A stretch of 12,489 nucleotides of DNA from an uncultured Prevotella sp. (GTDB lineage Bacteria > Bacteroidota > Bacteroidia > Bacteroidales > Bacteroidaceae). The position numbers and the translations under genes are program-made. The stretch is taken from positions 1 to 12,489 of the forward strand of contig CAMTJK010000077.1 of assembly GCA_947072805.1 (NCBI GenBank). Direction: 5' to 3'. The stretch's first letter is position 1. Each line of letters starts with the position of its first letter. The notes beneath the pieces are model-generated. The model had not been told where the DNA came from. It worked only from the letters and a program-made list of their open reading frames with translations, and did no database searches. Positions 6,568-12,489 of this stretch are shown here, piece after piece.

Positions 6568-7863
6568 TTATTCTGCCCTTTTGAGCCACGAATCGAGCTT
6601 GTCCAGATAATATTTTCTTACCTCATTCCATTTATAATATGGTGCGTTTTCGGTGGGAATGGGCAGTGTCGCCTCGTTCTCGTTGAGCAGAACCTTCACC
6701 AGTACATCCTTGTCTGCCGGCGAGCTGCGGTAGAAGATAAACTGTATATTGGCTCCCATAGGGAATATACGGTAGTTTATCCAGCCTTTTTTCTCAAGTT
6801 CCTCCATGTCGCTCACCTGCATGTCGTAGCCGTTCAGACCGAGCAGGCAGGTCAGCGGCAGCACCATTGTCTCATGTCCGAAGCGCAGTGTGGCTCCCGG
6901 ATGGGGCAGTGCCATGCAGCTGTCAGCCTCGGTGATGATGCGTCGCAGCAGGTTACGTTGTGTAAATGGCTGTGAGGCGCCGTTCAGCGGGCAGGCACCG
7001 TACGACAGATACCATCTCACGTTGTCGCGGCTCCAGTTGTTGTACAGTTCCTCTTGTGTGAATATGTCGTATAGCGATAGGCTGTCTCTCGATTCGCAGT
7101 TCTGTATTGTCGAGGCGAGCATGAAGAGCCGTTCGTTCAGTTTCCTTGCGTCCACGTTGCTTTTCACGTATTCATCGTCGTTGAACAGTCGTTTCATCAG
7201 TCCGTCGTAGTTCAGGTGTCGCTTTACGTAAGCCTCATATGCCTCCTTGACCGGCTTTTGCCATCTTTGCTTTACCAGTTTGCGGTCGTCGAAGTTCATG
7301 TACCACATGTCGTGTTCGCTTGCATCCTGCGATATGTTCAGCTGCGGATTGAGTGCCCTTAGCTCTGCCATCTCGTTTGCCATCGACAGTATGCAGCGTA
7401 TCACTATGGTACTTTTGGCGTCTATGTTCGTTTTTCCGTCAAACACTTCAGGGAAGCGTTCGTACATTCTCCGTGCTATTTCGCGGTGCTGCAGTGCTCC
7501 GAGCGGAGTTAGTTCGCCCAGTCTTTTGTCTGCCTCGTTGCGCATCAGTATCACCGTTTTCAGCACGTCGCGACCTTTGGGTGTCAGTTTTCCCAGGCTG
7601 TCCGCCTTCATCAGTATGTTGAATGGCTCGTCGTACTCCTGCTTGCCTATCAGAAAGCGAGAGCCGTGTCTGCCGTAGTGACTTATGTAGAATGGCTTCT
7701 TGCCCTCCGGAGCAGCCGTAAGAGCCGCTGTGGGGGCGGGGTAGGCGAGGTAGTTGCTTGCCGACAGGTGTTTGTTCTGCTTCAGTTCGTCGGCTGCCAA
7801 CTGTGCATTTGCCGCACAGAATGCGCCCAGGGCGAGTGCGGAGATCATTATTATTCTTTTCAT
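6568..7863 (-). CDS. Exported histidine-type acid phosphatase (phytase/MINPP-like)
   Basis: Predicted secreted phosphomonoesterase of the branch 2 histidine phosphatase clan; MINPP-like members remove phosphates from inositol phosphates such as phytate, but the substrate here is not shown by the sequence. I chose ATG 7863 over the in-frame ATG at 7911 because it gives a normal Sec signal peptide (MKRIIMISALALGAFCAANA, likely cut before Gln21) and a 431-residue protein, and because the upstream ATG would lie nearly on the predicted transcription start. The nucleophile motif is HYGRHGSRF (62-70), with Arg65, His66 and Arg69. A pocket arginine is likely in STIVIRCILSM (Arg156). The distal acid motif reads GHETMVLPL (His330-Glu331), where classical acid phosphatases have HD and MINPP enzymes HAE. 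Residue 16 is Cys but lacks a proper lipobox, so a lipoprotein is unlikely. It is transcribed alone and ends against the frdB terminator. Confidence 0.85.
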   Translation of the reverse strand: MKRIIMISALALGAFCAANAQLAADELKQNKHLSASNYLAYPAPTAALTAAPEGKKPFYISHYGRHGSRFLIGKQEYDEPFNILMKADSLGKLTPKGRDVLKTVILMRNEADKRLGELTPLGALQHREIARRMYERFPEVFDGKTNIDAKSTIVIRCILSMANEMAELRALNPQLNISQDASEHDMWYMNFDDRKLVKQRWQKPVKEAYEAYVKRHLNYDGLMKRLFNDDEYVKSNVDARKLNERLFMLASTIQNCESRDSLSLYDIFTQEELYNNWSRDNVRWYLSYGACPLNGASQPFTQRNLLRRIITEADSCMALPHPGATLRFGHETMVLPLTCLLGLNGYDMQVSDMEELEKKGWINYRIFPMGANIQFIFYRSSPADKDVLVKVLLNENEATLPIPTENAPYYKWNEVRKYYLDKLDSWLKRAE

Positions 7864-7914
7864 GTCGATATGGTTGTTTATATGATTTCTGCCTGTTTTG
7901 ACGAAATACATTGT

Positions 7915-7946
7915 TTTGCAAATTTAAAGAATAAATCGTATATTTG
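7915..7946 (+). promoter_or_regulatory. Promoter of the conserved hypothetical/methyltransferase pair
   Basis: TTTG at 7915-7918 and TATATTTG at 7939-7946, with 20 bases between, match the Bacteroidota promoter. The leader to the ATG at 7973 would be about 22 bases. The two copies of the palindrome TTTGCAAA (7915-7922 and 7943-7950) let each serve as the -33 element for one direction and as part of the -7 element for the other. Confidence 0.65.
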
Positions 7947-7950
7947 CAAA
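7919..7950 (-). promoter_or_regulatory. Promoter of the histidine phosphatase gene
   Basis: On the minus strand, TTTG (plus coordinates 7947-7950) is followed after 20 bases by TAAATTTG (7919-7926), a good Bacteroidota -33/-7 pair. The leader to the ATG at 7863 would be about 50 bases. It overlaps the oppositely oriented promoter at 7915-7946 almost completely. Confidence 0.65.
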
Positions 7951-7972
7951 AATAAACTATTACAATACGGTT

Positions 7973-8647
7973 ATGGTGAGACAATCGAACTGGTCGGATG
8001 ACTATTGGCTTCTGCTTATGCAGCTTTACCTGCTCAAGCCTGTGGGGGTGAAACCCATGTATAGCCGTGATATGGTGAAATTGAGTGTGGAACTTCACAT
8101 ACATCCTGCCGATCTCTTTGCCAGGATGTGCCAGCTTGCCAATCTCGACACGCCGCGCATTGCCCGCCTGTGGCAGCGTTATGGCAGCAGTCCGTACCGT
8201 CTGAAGCGTGCCGTACGGCTGTTGCGCAGCATGAGCGGCTTCAATACCTCCGGTCATTTCTACGAAGGCGTAAGCGTAAACGAGACTTTCGAACGTATGT
8301 TTGCGCCCATTTCCGAGGGCAGTCCTTTCATGCCCGTCATGCTTATCCTCATCCTTGACCTTTATTTCCGTCTCACCCCTGCTACGATGGTTGCCGAGAC
8401 GCCCGAAGTGGTGGAGCTTTCGCGCCTCATGAAGGTGCAGCCCGAGCACATTGCGGGTATTATGGCGGTGCTACAGACGTGCGATGCCTATCTGCGCCGC
8501 ACCTCTTTGCCTGCGTCCCTGCCGCCCTGCTGCACCGATCAGGCCCTGCAGGATGCCTGCCGCAACGTGTGGCAGTGCTACGGCAGCAGCGATACCGAGG
8601 CACTCGCCTCCTATGCACGCGATCTCAAGGAGTATTTCCTTTGTTAG
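7973..8647 (+). CDS. Conserved hypothetical protein, probably helical and cytoplasmic
   Basis: A 224-residue protein of unknown function. I recognise similar proteins in Bacteroidales but know of no assigned activity. It has no signal peptide, no membrane segment and no metal- or nucleotide-binding motif that I can identify. The sequence is rich in amphipathic, Leu/Met-containing segments (for example WLLLMQLYLLKPVG near residues 12-25 and FMPVMLILILDLYFRL near 119-134), suggesting an all-helical fold. Aromatic and proline-containing blocks such as SNWSDDYW (5-12) look conserved in character. The start at ATG 7973 agrees with the promoter box ending at 7946. The next gene, an RNA methyltransferase, follows after 82 bases on the same strand without a recognisable promoter, so a functional or at least transcriptional link is plausible (inference). 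Confidence 0.8.
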   Translation: MVRQSNWSDDYWLLLMQLYLLKPVGVKPMYSRDMVKLSVELHIHPADLFARMCQLANLDTPRIARLWQRYGSSPYRLKRAVRLLRSMSGFNTSGHFYEGVSVNETFERMFAPISEGSPFMPVMLILILDLYFRLTPATMVAETPEVVELSRLMKVQPEHIAGIMAVLQTCDAYLRRTSLPASLPPCCTDQALQDACRNVWQCYGSSDTEALASYARDLKEYFLC

Positions 8648-8729
8648 CGCGTCCCTCTTATGCCGCTCTGCCTCTCTTTCCATAGGCAGTTGTCATTCTG
8701 CCGGCAACCTTTTATCCTTTACAGTGATT

Positions 8730-9263
8730 ATGAGAAAGTTAAAAACGATAGAGATGAACCGCCTGACCGTCGATGAGTTCAGGCGTTCCGAGAAGCTCCC
8801 CCTCGTGGTGGTGCTCGACGATGTGCGTTCCATGTACAATGTGGGCAGTGTGTTCCGCACGGGCGACGCTTTCCGCATAGAGTCTGTGTGCCTTTGCGGC
8901 ATCAGTGCCACTCCGCCCGCCACCGAGATACACAAGACCGCCCTCGGTGCCGAGGACAGTGTGGAGTGGAGTTACCATGCCGATGCTGTCGCCGCTGTCG
9001 ATGAGCTGCACCGTCGCGGCTACGAGGTGTATGCCGTAGAGCAGGCGGAGGGCAGCACCATGCTTTCCGACTTTACCTTCGATGCCTCGCGGCGCTATGC
9101 TGTAGTGCTTGGCAACGAGGTGAAGGGCGTACATCAGGAGGTTATCGACCGATGTGATGGCTGCATAGAGATTCCGCAGTACGGCACGAAGCACTCCATG
9201 AACGTTTCTGTTACTGCCGGTATCATCATTTATGCCTTTAACGACGCTTTGCGTAAGGGCTGA
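8730..9263 (+). CDS. TrmH/SpoU-family RNA 2'-O-methyltransferase
   Basis: Predicted S-adenosylmethionine-dependent methyltransferase of the SPOUT class acting on the ribose 2'-OH of tRNA or rRNA; the exact target cannot be read from the sequence. The frame is open far upstream, but ATG 8730 gives a compact 177-residue protein beginning MRKLKTIEMNRL and avoids overlap with the preceding gene. The three SPOUT motifs are present: motif 1 around SMYNVGSVFRTGDAF (34-48) with Asn37 and Arg43; motif 2 around YAVVLGNEVKGV (123-134) with Glu130; and motif 3 around IPQYGTKHSMNVSVTAGI (148-165) with Asn158, forming the trefoil knot that binds the cofactor. There is no extra N-terminal RNA-binding domain, so it is a minimal TrmL/TrmH-like form. 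It is followed by a hairpin terminator. Confidence 0.92.
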   Translation: MRKLKTIEMNRLTVDEFRRSEKLPLVVVLDDVRSMYNVGSVFRTGDAFRIESVCLCGISATPPATEIHKTALGAEDSVEWSYHADAVAAVDELHRRGYEVYAVEQAEGSTMLSDFTFDASRRYAVVLGNEVKGVHQEVIDRCDGCIEIPQYGTKHSMNVSVTAGIIIYAFNDALRKG

Positions 9264-9305
9264 CAGCCTTTCCGCCTTCGGTCGGTTACTTATATCGCAG
9301 ACAAA

Positions 9306-9332
9306 AAAAAGAGCCGCACAGCGGCTCTTTTT
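9306..9332. terminator. Bidirectional hairpin terminator
   Basis: A perfect 12-base-pair inverted repeat, AAAAAGAGCCGC (9306-9317) and GCGGCTCTTTTT (9321-9332), surrounds a 3-base loop ACA. A GC-rich core with A tract on one side and T tract on the other makes it work in both directions. It lies between the converging methyltransferase gene (plus) and rubredoxin gene (minus), and probably ends both transcription units. Confidence 0.93.
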
Positions 9333-9413
9333 CGTTTCTTTGGGCGTCATGTTGCGCCACGATGCAGTTTACTTCAGGCTAAGGTCATGCCTGTCCGGTC
9401 ATCCCTTTGGGGC

Positions 9414-9575
9414 TTATTCCGTTTCAGAGAAGTCTTCCTTTCCTACTCCGCACAGCGGGCATACCCAATCTTCGGGCAGGTCCTCGAATGCTGTTCCAGG
9501 GGCGATGCCGTTCTCCGGGTCGCCTATTTCCGGATCATAGATGTATCCGCAAACGTCGCAAATGTACTTTTTCAT
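9414..9575 (-). CDS. Rubredoxin
   Basis: A small iron protein that carries single electrons in the cytoplasm, often in oxygen or peroxide detoxification chains of anaerobes. The 53-residue frame runs from ATG 9573-9575 to TAA 9414-9416. It contains the two diagnostic iron-binding loops: YICDVCGYIYDP (residues 4-15, Cys6 and Cys9) and VCPLCGVGKEDF (38-49, Cys39 and Cys42). The middle GDPENGIAPGTAFEDLPEDW is the standard rubredoxin core with conserved aromatic residues. Length is normal for a single-domain rubredoxin. It begins 38 bases after the end of the glycosyltransferase gene on the same strand, with no clear promoter between, so it may be read from the same transcript. Its redox partner is not in this window. 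Confidence 0.97.
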   Translation of the reverse strand: MKKYICDVCGYIYDPEIGDPENGIAPGTAFEDLPEDWVCPLCGVGKEDFSETE

Positions 9576-9613
9576 AATTTTCACTGGTTTTTTTAGGTTA
9601 AAATAAGTTCTTG

Positions 9614-10666
9614 TTATCGTTTTCTAAGCACGAAATCAATTTTTTCAGCCACTTGCTCCGGCGATATGCTCCTCATGCAGGCAAAGTCGCCTCTTGCGCA
9701 GGGCTTGTTTCCGTAGATGCTGCATGGCCGACAGGGCAGTTCGGTCTGCACCACCAGTTCTTTTGACTGTCCCCATCCGAGGAATCCCGCATACGGATGT
9801 GTTGCTCCCCATACGCTCACCACAGGTGTGTTGCAGAGCGATGCGAGGTGCATGTTTGCGCTGTCCATCGATACCATCACGTCAAGGTGGCTCATCAGTA
9901 TGAGTTCTTGGTGCAGGCTTTCCAGGTGTTTGCCCACATAGAGGCATCGTTCCGACTCGCTGCACCATTTGCCGAACGTTTCCTCCTCCTGTTTTCCGCG
10001 TCCGAAGAAGAAGAGCCTTGCTTTAGGATAATTCTGTAGCGTGATGTCTATTACCCGTTTCATCTCTGCGAGCGGATACATCTTGCTTTCGTGAGCTGCG
10101 AATGGTGCGAATCCTATCCACTGTTCGCCTATGTTTTTCGGCCCTACTGCAGCCGGCAGCAGGTTGAGGTTGCCGCCCTCGCCGTGAAAGAGCGATGTGA
10201 ATTTTATCTCTATCGGGTATCCCAGCTTTGCCAGCACGTCGGCATAGTTCTGGAACGATGTAGGCAGCTGTACGAGCCTTTTGTTGTTCAGAGTGGTAAG
10301 TTGCTTTCGTCCCTTTCTGTGCTTGTTGATATGTTCCACCCGGTAGCGTCCGAAGCGGAATCGCAGGCGCAGATAGTCTGAGCGCAGCACGTTGTGGAAG
10401 TCGGCTATGGCGGTGAAGTTTTTAGCTGTCAGCCGCCTGTAGAGGGTGTTGAGCCCTCTCACCCCGTGATATTCGTGTTTTATGTCCGCTTCCATGAAGT
10501 TCACGTTAGGTGCAAGGTCTTCAAAGAGCGGTCTGGCAAAAGCCTTGCTCAGCACAGTTATCCGCACGTCGGGATATGTCATTGCGAGCGAGTAAACCAC
10601 GGGTACGGCCATAGCCACATCGCCTATGGCTGAAAATCTGATGATGAGTATATGTTCCTTCTTCAT
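9614..10666 (-). CDS. Glycosyltransferase family 9 protein (heptosyltransferase-like)
   Basis: Predicted GT-B fold glycosyltransferase of family GT9, the group of ADP-heptose:LPS heptosyltransferases; it probably adds a sugar to the lipopolysaccharide core at the inner face of the cytoplasmic membrane. The 350-residue length is typical. The N-terminus ILIIRFSAIGDVAMAVPVV (6-24) is the classic acceptor-domain signature with the GD pair. The C-terminal nucleotide-sugar domain has VSMDSANMHLASLCNTPVVSVWGATHP (265-291), including Asp268 and His273. A cysteine-rich loop near the end, PCRPC...PC...AC (Cys312, 315, 323, 330), is seen in a subset of this family. The exact donor and acceptor cannot be told from sequence. 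It lies 66 bases downstream of the DUF4254-like gene on the same strand, a pairing that suggests a joint envelope role. Confidence 0.92.
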   Translation of the reverse strand: MKKEHILIIRFSAIGDVAMAVPVVYSLAMTYPDVRITVLSKAFARPLFEDLAPNVNFMEADIKHEYHGVRGLNTLYRRLTAKNFTAIADFHNVLRSDYLRLRFRFGRYRVEHINKHRKGRKQLTTLNNKRLVQLPTSFQNYADVLAKLGYPIEIKFTSLFHGEGGNLNLLPAAVGPKNIGEQWIGFAPFAAHESKMYPLAEMKRVIDITLQNYPKARLFFFGRGKQEEETFGKWCSESERCLYVGKHLESLHQELILMSHLDVMVSMDSANMHLASLCNTPVVSVWGATHPYAGFLGWGQSKELVVQTELPCRPCSIYGNKPCARGDFACMRSISPEQVAEKIDFVLRKR

Positions 10667-10732
10667 GAGATTTGTTCTGCCTGCGTCCCCTGCCGTTGCG
10701 CGGTGGTGTTGCGGCGCCGTGGTGGCATGCTT

Positions 10733-11335
10733 TTATTTCTTGTAGAGTACAGGATTGGTGGCAGGGTCGTTGTACATTTTCATTTGCCTGTACACCTTCA
10801 TATATATCTTTCCGGCTTCTATGTCTTCGAGCAGCTGGTCGATGGCGAGCGAGAGGTCCTTCTGTTGCTCAAGCAGCACGTTGAGCTTTGCGCTGCAGTT
10901 GGCTCTGTGTTCGGGGCTTGCATCGCCTCTTTCAGCCTCCTCGCTCATGTGATAAATCTTCAGAGCCAGTATTGACAGTCGGTCAATAGCCCATGCGGGG
11001 CTTTCGGTGTTCAGCCGGGCATCTGGCTGCGGTTTCACCTCACCGTATTGCTGTCTGAACCACGAGTCTATCTCTTCCACTATGTCTGTGCGGTCCTGAT
11101 TGCTTCTGTCTATCCGGCGTTTCAGCGACAGGGCTTCCGTCGGGTCTATGTGAGGGTCGCGTATAATATCCTCGAAATGCCACTGCACTGTGTCTATCCA
11201 GCATTTCATGTACAGGTGATAGTCTATCGAGTCGCGGTCGTATGGGTTGTTGATAGGCGTGTCAATGTTGTCCGTCAGGTGATAGTCTCTTATCGCCTGT
11301 CTGAAAATGTTGTTGCAATGAGTTGTGAATGACAT
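10733..11335 (-). CDS. DUF4254-like protein
   Basis: A 200-residue protein without signal peptide or membrane segment, predicted to be mostly helical. The features recall the DUF4254 family of Bacteroidota: an N-terminal helix with an aromatic/His patch, a central HLYMKCWIDTVQWHFEDIIRDP block (about residues 40-61), then LKRRIDRSNQDRTDIVEEID (72-91), SPAWAIDRLSILALKIYHM (112-130) and a C-terminal helix with LEQQKDLSLAIDQLLEDI. The repeated charged helices (with HFEDIIRDP, NQDRTDIVEEID, IDRLSI) could form a bundle. The biochemical function of the family is unknown. It immediately precedes the family 9 glycosyltransferase gene, and that neighbourhood suggests a part in surface glycan assembly (inference). 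The family assignment is from memory of the sequence pattern. Confidence 0.75.
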   Translation of the reverse strand: MSFTTHCNNIFRQAIRDYHLTDNIDTPINNPYDRDSIDYHLYMKCWIDTVQWHFEDIIRDPHIDPTEALSLKRRIDRSNQDRTDIVEEIDSWFRQQYGEVKPQPDARLNTESPAWAIDRLSILALKIYHMSEEAERGDASPEHRANCSAKLNVLLEQQKDLSLAIDQLLEDIEAGKIYMKVYRQMKMYNDPATNPVLYKK

Positions 11336-11365
11336 TTTTAACAGTTAATGAATAATTTCTAATTG

Positions 11366-11396
11366 CAAAGCTAACCAAACTTTTTCAAATCTCCAA
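11366..11396 (-). promoter_or_regulatory. Promoter of the DUF4254-like/GT9/rubredoxin unit
   Basis: On the minus strand TAGCTTTG (plus coordinates 11366-11373) fits the -7 consensus TAnnTTTG, and TTG (11394-11396) lies 20 bases further upstream as a partial -33 element. The leader to ATG 11335 would be about 25 bases and contains the palindrome at 11337-11349. Confidence 0.55.
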
Positions 11397-11447
11397 CGAA
11401 AAGCCTATATTTTCGTTCCCGTATGTCGTTTTATTCGGATTTTTATG

Positions 11448-11455
11448 TACTTTTG
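11448..11455 (+). promoter_or_regulatory. Probable pdxB promoter -7 element, very close to the start codon
   Basis: TACTTTTG matches TAnnTTTG exactly. Only 8 bases separate it from the pdxB ATG at 11464, so transcription would begin 0-5 bases before the start codon. No good TTTG lies 19-20 bases upstream, which lowers confidence. Confidence 0.5.
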
Positions 11456-11463
11456 CTTTTGTT

Positions 11464-12462
11464 ATGAAAATAGTAATTGACGATAAGATACCATTCATCC
11501 GTGAAGCCATTGCTTCCATTACCGATGATGCCGTCTATATCGACGGTGCTGACATCACATCCGACGATGTTCGTGATGCCGATGCTCTCATCGTGCGCAC
11601 ACGTACACGTTGCGACGAACGGTTGCTGTCCGGCAGCCGTGTGCGATTCATTGCCACTGCCACCATCGGCTACGATCACTTCGATACGCACTACCTTGAC
11701 CGTGCTGGCATAACGTGGACAAACTGTCCGGGATGCAACGCCTCTTCGGTCGCACAGTATGTGCGCTCGTCGCTTCTGCTCATAGCCCGCGAGTTCCGCC
11801 TGCGGCTTCCCAAGCTCACGCTGGGCATAGTGGGATGCGGTCATGTGGGAAGCAGGGTGCGCGACGTTGCTCTCGAGCTCGGCATGAGGGTGCTTATATG
11901 CGACCCGCCCGTCGGTGCGCCCGACTATGTGGAGCTGAAGAGAATACAGCGCGAAGCAGACATCATAACCTTCCATGTGCCTCTCACCTACGAGGGACCT
12001 TATTCCACTTACCACCTTGCCGGCACCGACTTCTTCCACCACCTTGGTCGCAAGCCTTTCATCATCAATACAAGTCGGGGAGCCGTGGTAGACAATTACG
12101 CGCTACTGCAGGCGCTTGAAGACCGCAAGGTGAAGCAGGCTGTCATAGACACGTGGGAGAACGAGCCCCGCATTGACCGGCGATTACTCAACAAGGTTTT
12201 CATCGGCACGCCCCACATAGCCGGCTATTCCGCCGAGGGCAAGGTACGTGCCGACAACATGTCTATTGCCGCCCTGTGCCGTTATTTCGGCATAGAGACG
12301 CCACCGCCCGTAGTTCCACCGCCGCTTCCCGAGGGATTTGTATACACAGGCGACCCGCTCGAACTGTACAATCCGCTCGACGACACGCGGCGTTTCAAGG
12401 CAGAGCCCGATCTCTTCGAGCATTTCCGTGGCACCTATCCGCTGCGCAGGGAGACATGCTGA
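11464..12462 (+). CDS. pdxB: Erythronate-4-phosphate dehydrogenase
   Basis: NAD-dependent oxidoreductase that oxidises 4-phospho-D-erythronate in the DXP-dependent route to pyridoxal phosphate. The 332-residue protein aligns by eye along its length with E. coli PdxB: MKIVIDDKIPF at the start, ATATIGYDH (64-72), the CPGCNASSVAQYV block (88-100), the NAD-binding motif GIVGCGHVGS (121-130), CDPP (146-149), and the catalytic trio expected for D-2-hydroxyacid dehydrogenases: Arg205 in TSRGAVVD, Glu234 in DTWENEP and His251 in PHIAGYSAEGK. The C-terminal extension is the PdxB dimerisation region; here it contains a proline-rich link (ETPPPVVPPPLPEG, 278-291). The start is fixed by homology. A promoter-like box ends 8 bases upstream of the ATG. 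No other vitamin B6 gene is in the window. Confidence 0.95.
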   Translation: MKIVIDDKIPFIREAIASITDDAVYIDGADITSDDVRDADALIVRTRTRCDERLLSGSRVRFIATATIGYDHFDTHYLDRAGITWTNCPGCNASSVAQYVRSSLLLIAREFRLRLPKLTLGIVGCGHVGSRVRDVALELGMRVLICDPPVGAPDYVELKRIQREADIITFHVPLTYEGPYSTYHLAGTDFFHHLGRKPFIINTSRGAVVDNYALLQALEDRKVKQAVIDTWENEPRIDRRLLNKVFIGTPHIAGYSAEGKVRADNMSIAALCRYFGIETPPPVVPPPLPEGFVYTGDPLELYNPLDDTRRFKAEPDLFEHFRGTYPLRRETC

Positions 12463-12489
12463 CGTGTGGCGCAGGTGCTTGCCTTAAAC
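12456..12489 (+). CDS. Possible start of a further gene overlapping the end of pdxB
   Basis: An ATG at 12456 overlaps the pdxB stop (ATGCTGA arrangement) and stays open to the window edge, reading MLTCGAGACLK. Such short overlaps are common in bacterial operons, but 11 codons are far too few to recognise a family and the frame may be accidental. Confidence 0.2.
   Translation, partial: MLTCGAGACLK

Noticed and set aside
7864..7911. Upstream ATG at 7911 as the phosphatase start
   Set aside because: It would add 16 residues in front of a normal signal peptide and lies about at the predicted transcription start; ATG 7863 is preferred.
7448..8449. A 333-codon open frame on the minus strand crossing the divergent promoter region
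   Set aside because: It runs through the phosphatase N-terminus, both promoters and the antisense of the hypothetical gene; the translation is low in hydrophobic residues and rich in Arg/Gln/His, as is typical of shadows.
8685..8702. Inverted repeat GGCAG/CTGCC between the hypothetical and methyltransferase genes
   Set aside because: Only five pairs with an 8-base loop and no T tract; too weak to call a terminator.
8451..8729. N-terminal extension of the methyltransferase frame back to 8451
   Set aside because: The extension overlaps the upstream gene, has a Cys/Pro/Ala-rich shadow-like composition and precedes a good ATG at 8730 where the family similarity begins.
10667..10732. GC-rich, repeat-like GGTGGTG/GTGGTGG stretch between the DUF4254-like and GT9 genes
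   Set aside because: Short and of low complexity, with no convincing stem plus T tract and no ORF; no function can be supported.
12151..12156. Further CACGTG cores (also near 5731 and 6316) as additional parS sites
   Set aside because: All lie within coding sequence and lack the TTT/AAA arms; they are ordinary coding matches.

Overview
The window looks like an ordinary chromosomal stretch from a member of the Bacteroidota, most likely order Bacteroidales (Bacteroides/Prevotella-like). Several things point that way. There is a three-gene fumarate reductase operon with a b558-type di-haem membrane anchor. Promoters fit the Bacteroidota pattern (TTTG about 19-20 bases ahead of TAnnTTTG) and Shine-Dalgarno sequences are largely absent. 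Several products are small families that I recognise mainly from this order (the DUF4254-like protein and the conserved protein beside an SPOUT methyltransferase). I see no insertion sequence, phage gene, CRISPR array, tRNA, rRNA or defence system.

Layout: (1) 8-2476, minus strand: mnmG (tRNA wobble-uridine modification) followed by apt (adenine salvage); the 66-base spacer between them carries a near-perfect ParB-binding parS sequence. (2) 2477-2822: a divergent intergenic region with a promoter for mnmG, a very good promoter for the frd operon and a roughly 120-base frd leader holding a 13-codon upstream ORF. (3) 2823-6412, plus strand: frdC-frdA-frdB, the membrane-bound quinol:fumarate reductase/succinate dehydrogenase, closed by a strong hairpin terminator. 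(4) 6568-7863, minus strand: an exported histidine-type phosphatase related to phytase/MINPP enzymes. (5) 7973-9263, plus strand: a conserved uncharacterised protein and a TrmH/SpoU-family RNA 2'-O-methyltransferase. Blocks 4 and 5 are fired apart by two promoters that occupy the same 38 bases. (6) 9414-11335, minus strand: a DUF4254-like protein, a family 9 glycosyltransferase (heptosyltransferase-like) and a 53-residue rubredoxin, read in that order. (7) 11464-12462, plus strand: pdxB (erythronate-4-phosphate dehydrogenase, vitamin B6 synthesis), whose promoter sits so close to the ATG that the mRNA may be leaderless.

Functionally this is mostly housekeeping: anaerobic fumarate respiration and succinate formation, tRNA/rRNA modification, purine salvage, PLP synthesis and envelope glycan assembly. 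I did not find a convincing new multi-gene system. The items most worth following up are small: the parS-like site, the frd leader with its upstream ORF, the superimposed divergent promoters, the probable leaderless start of pdxB, and the two adjacent uncharacterised gene sets.
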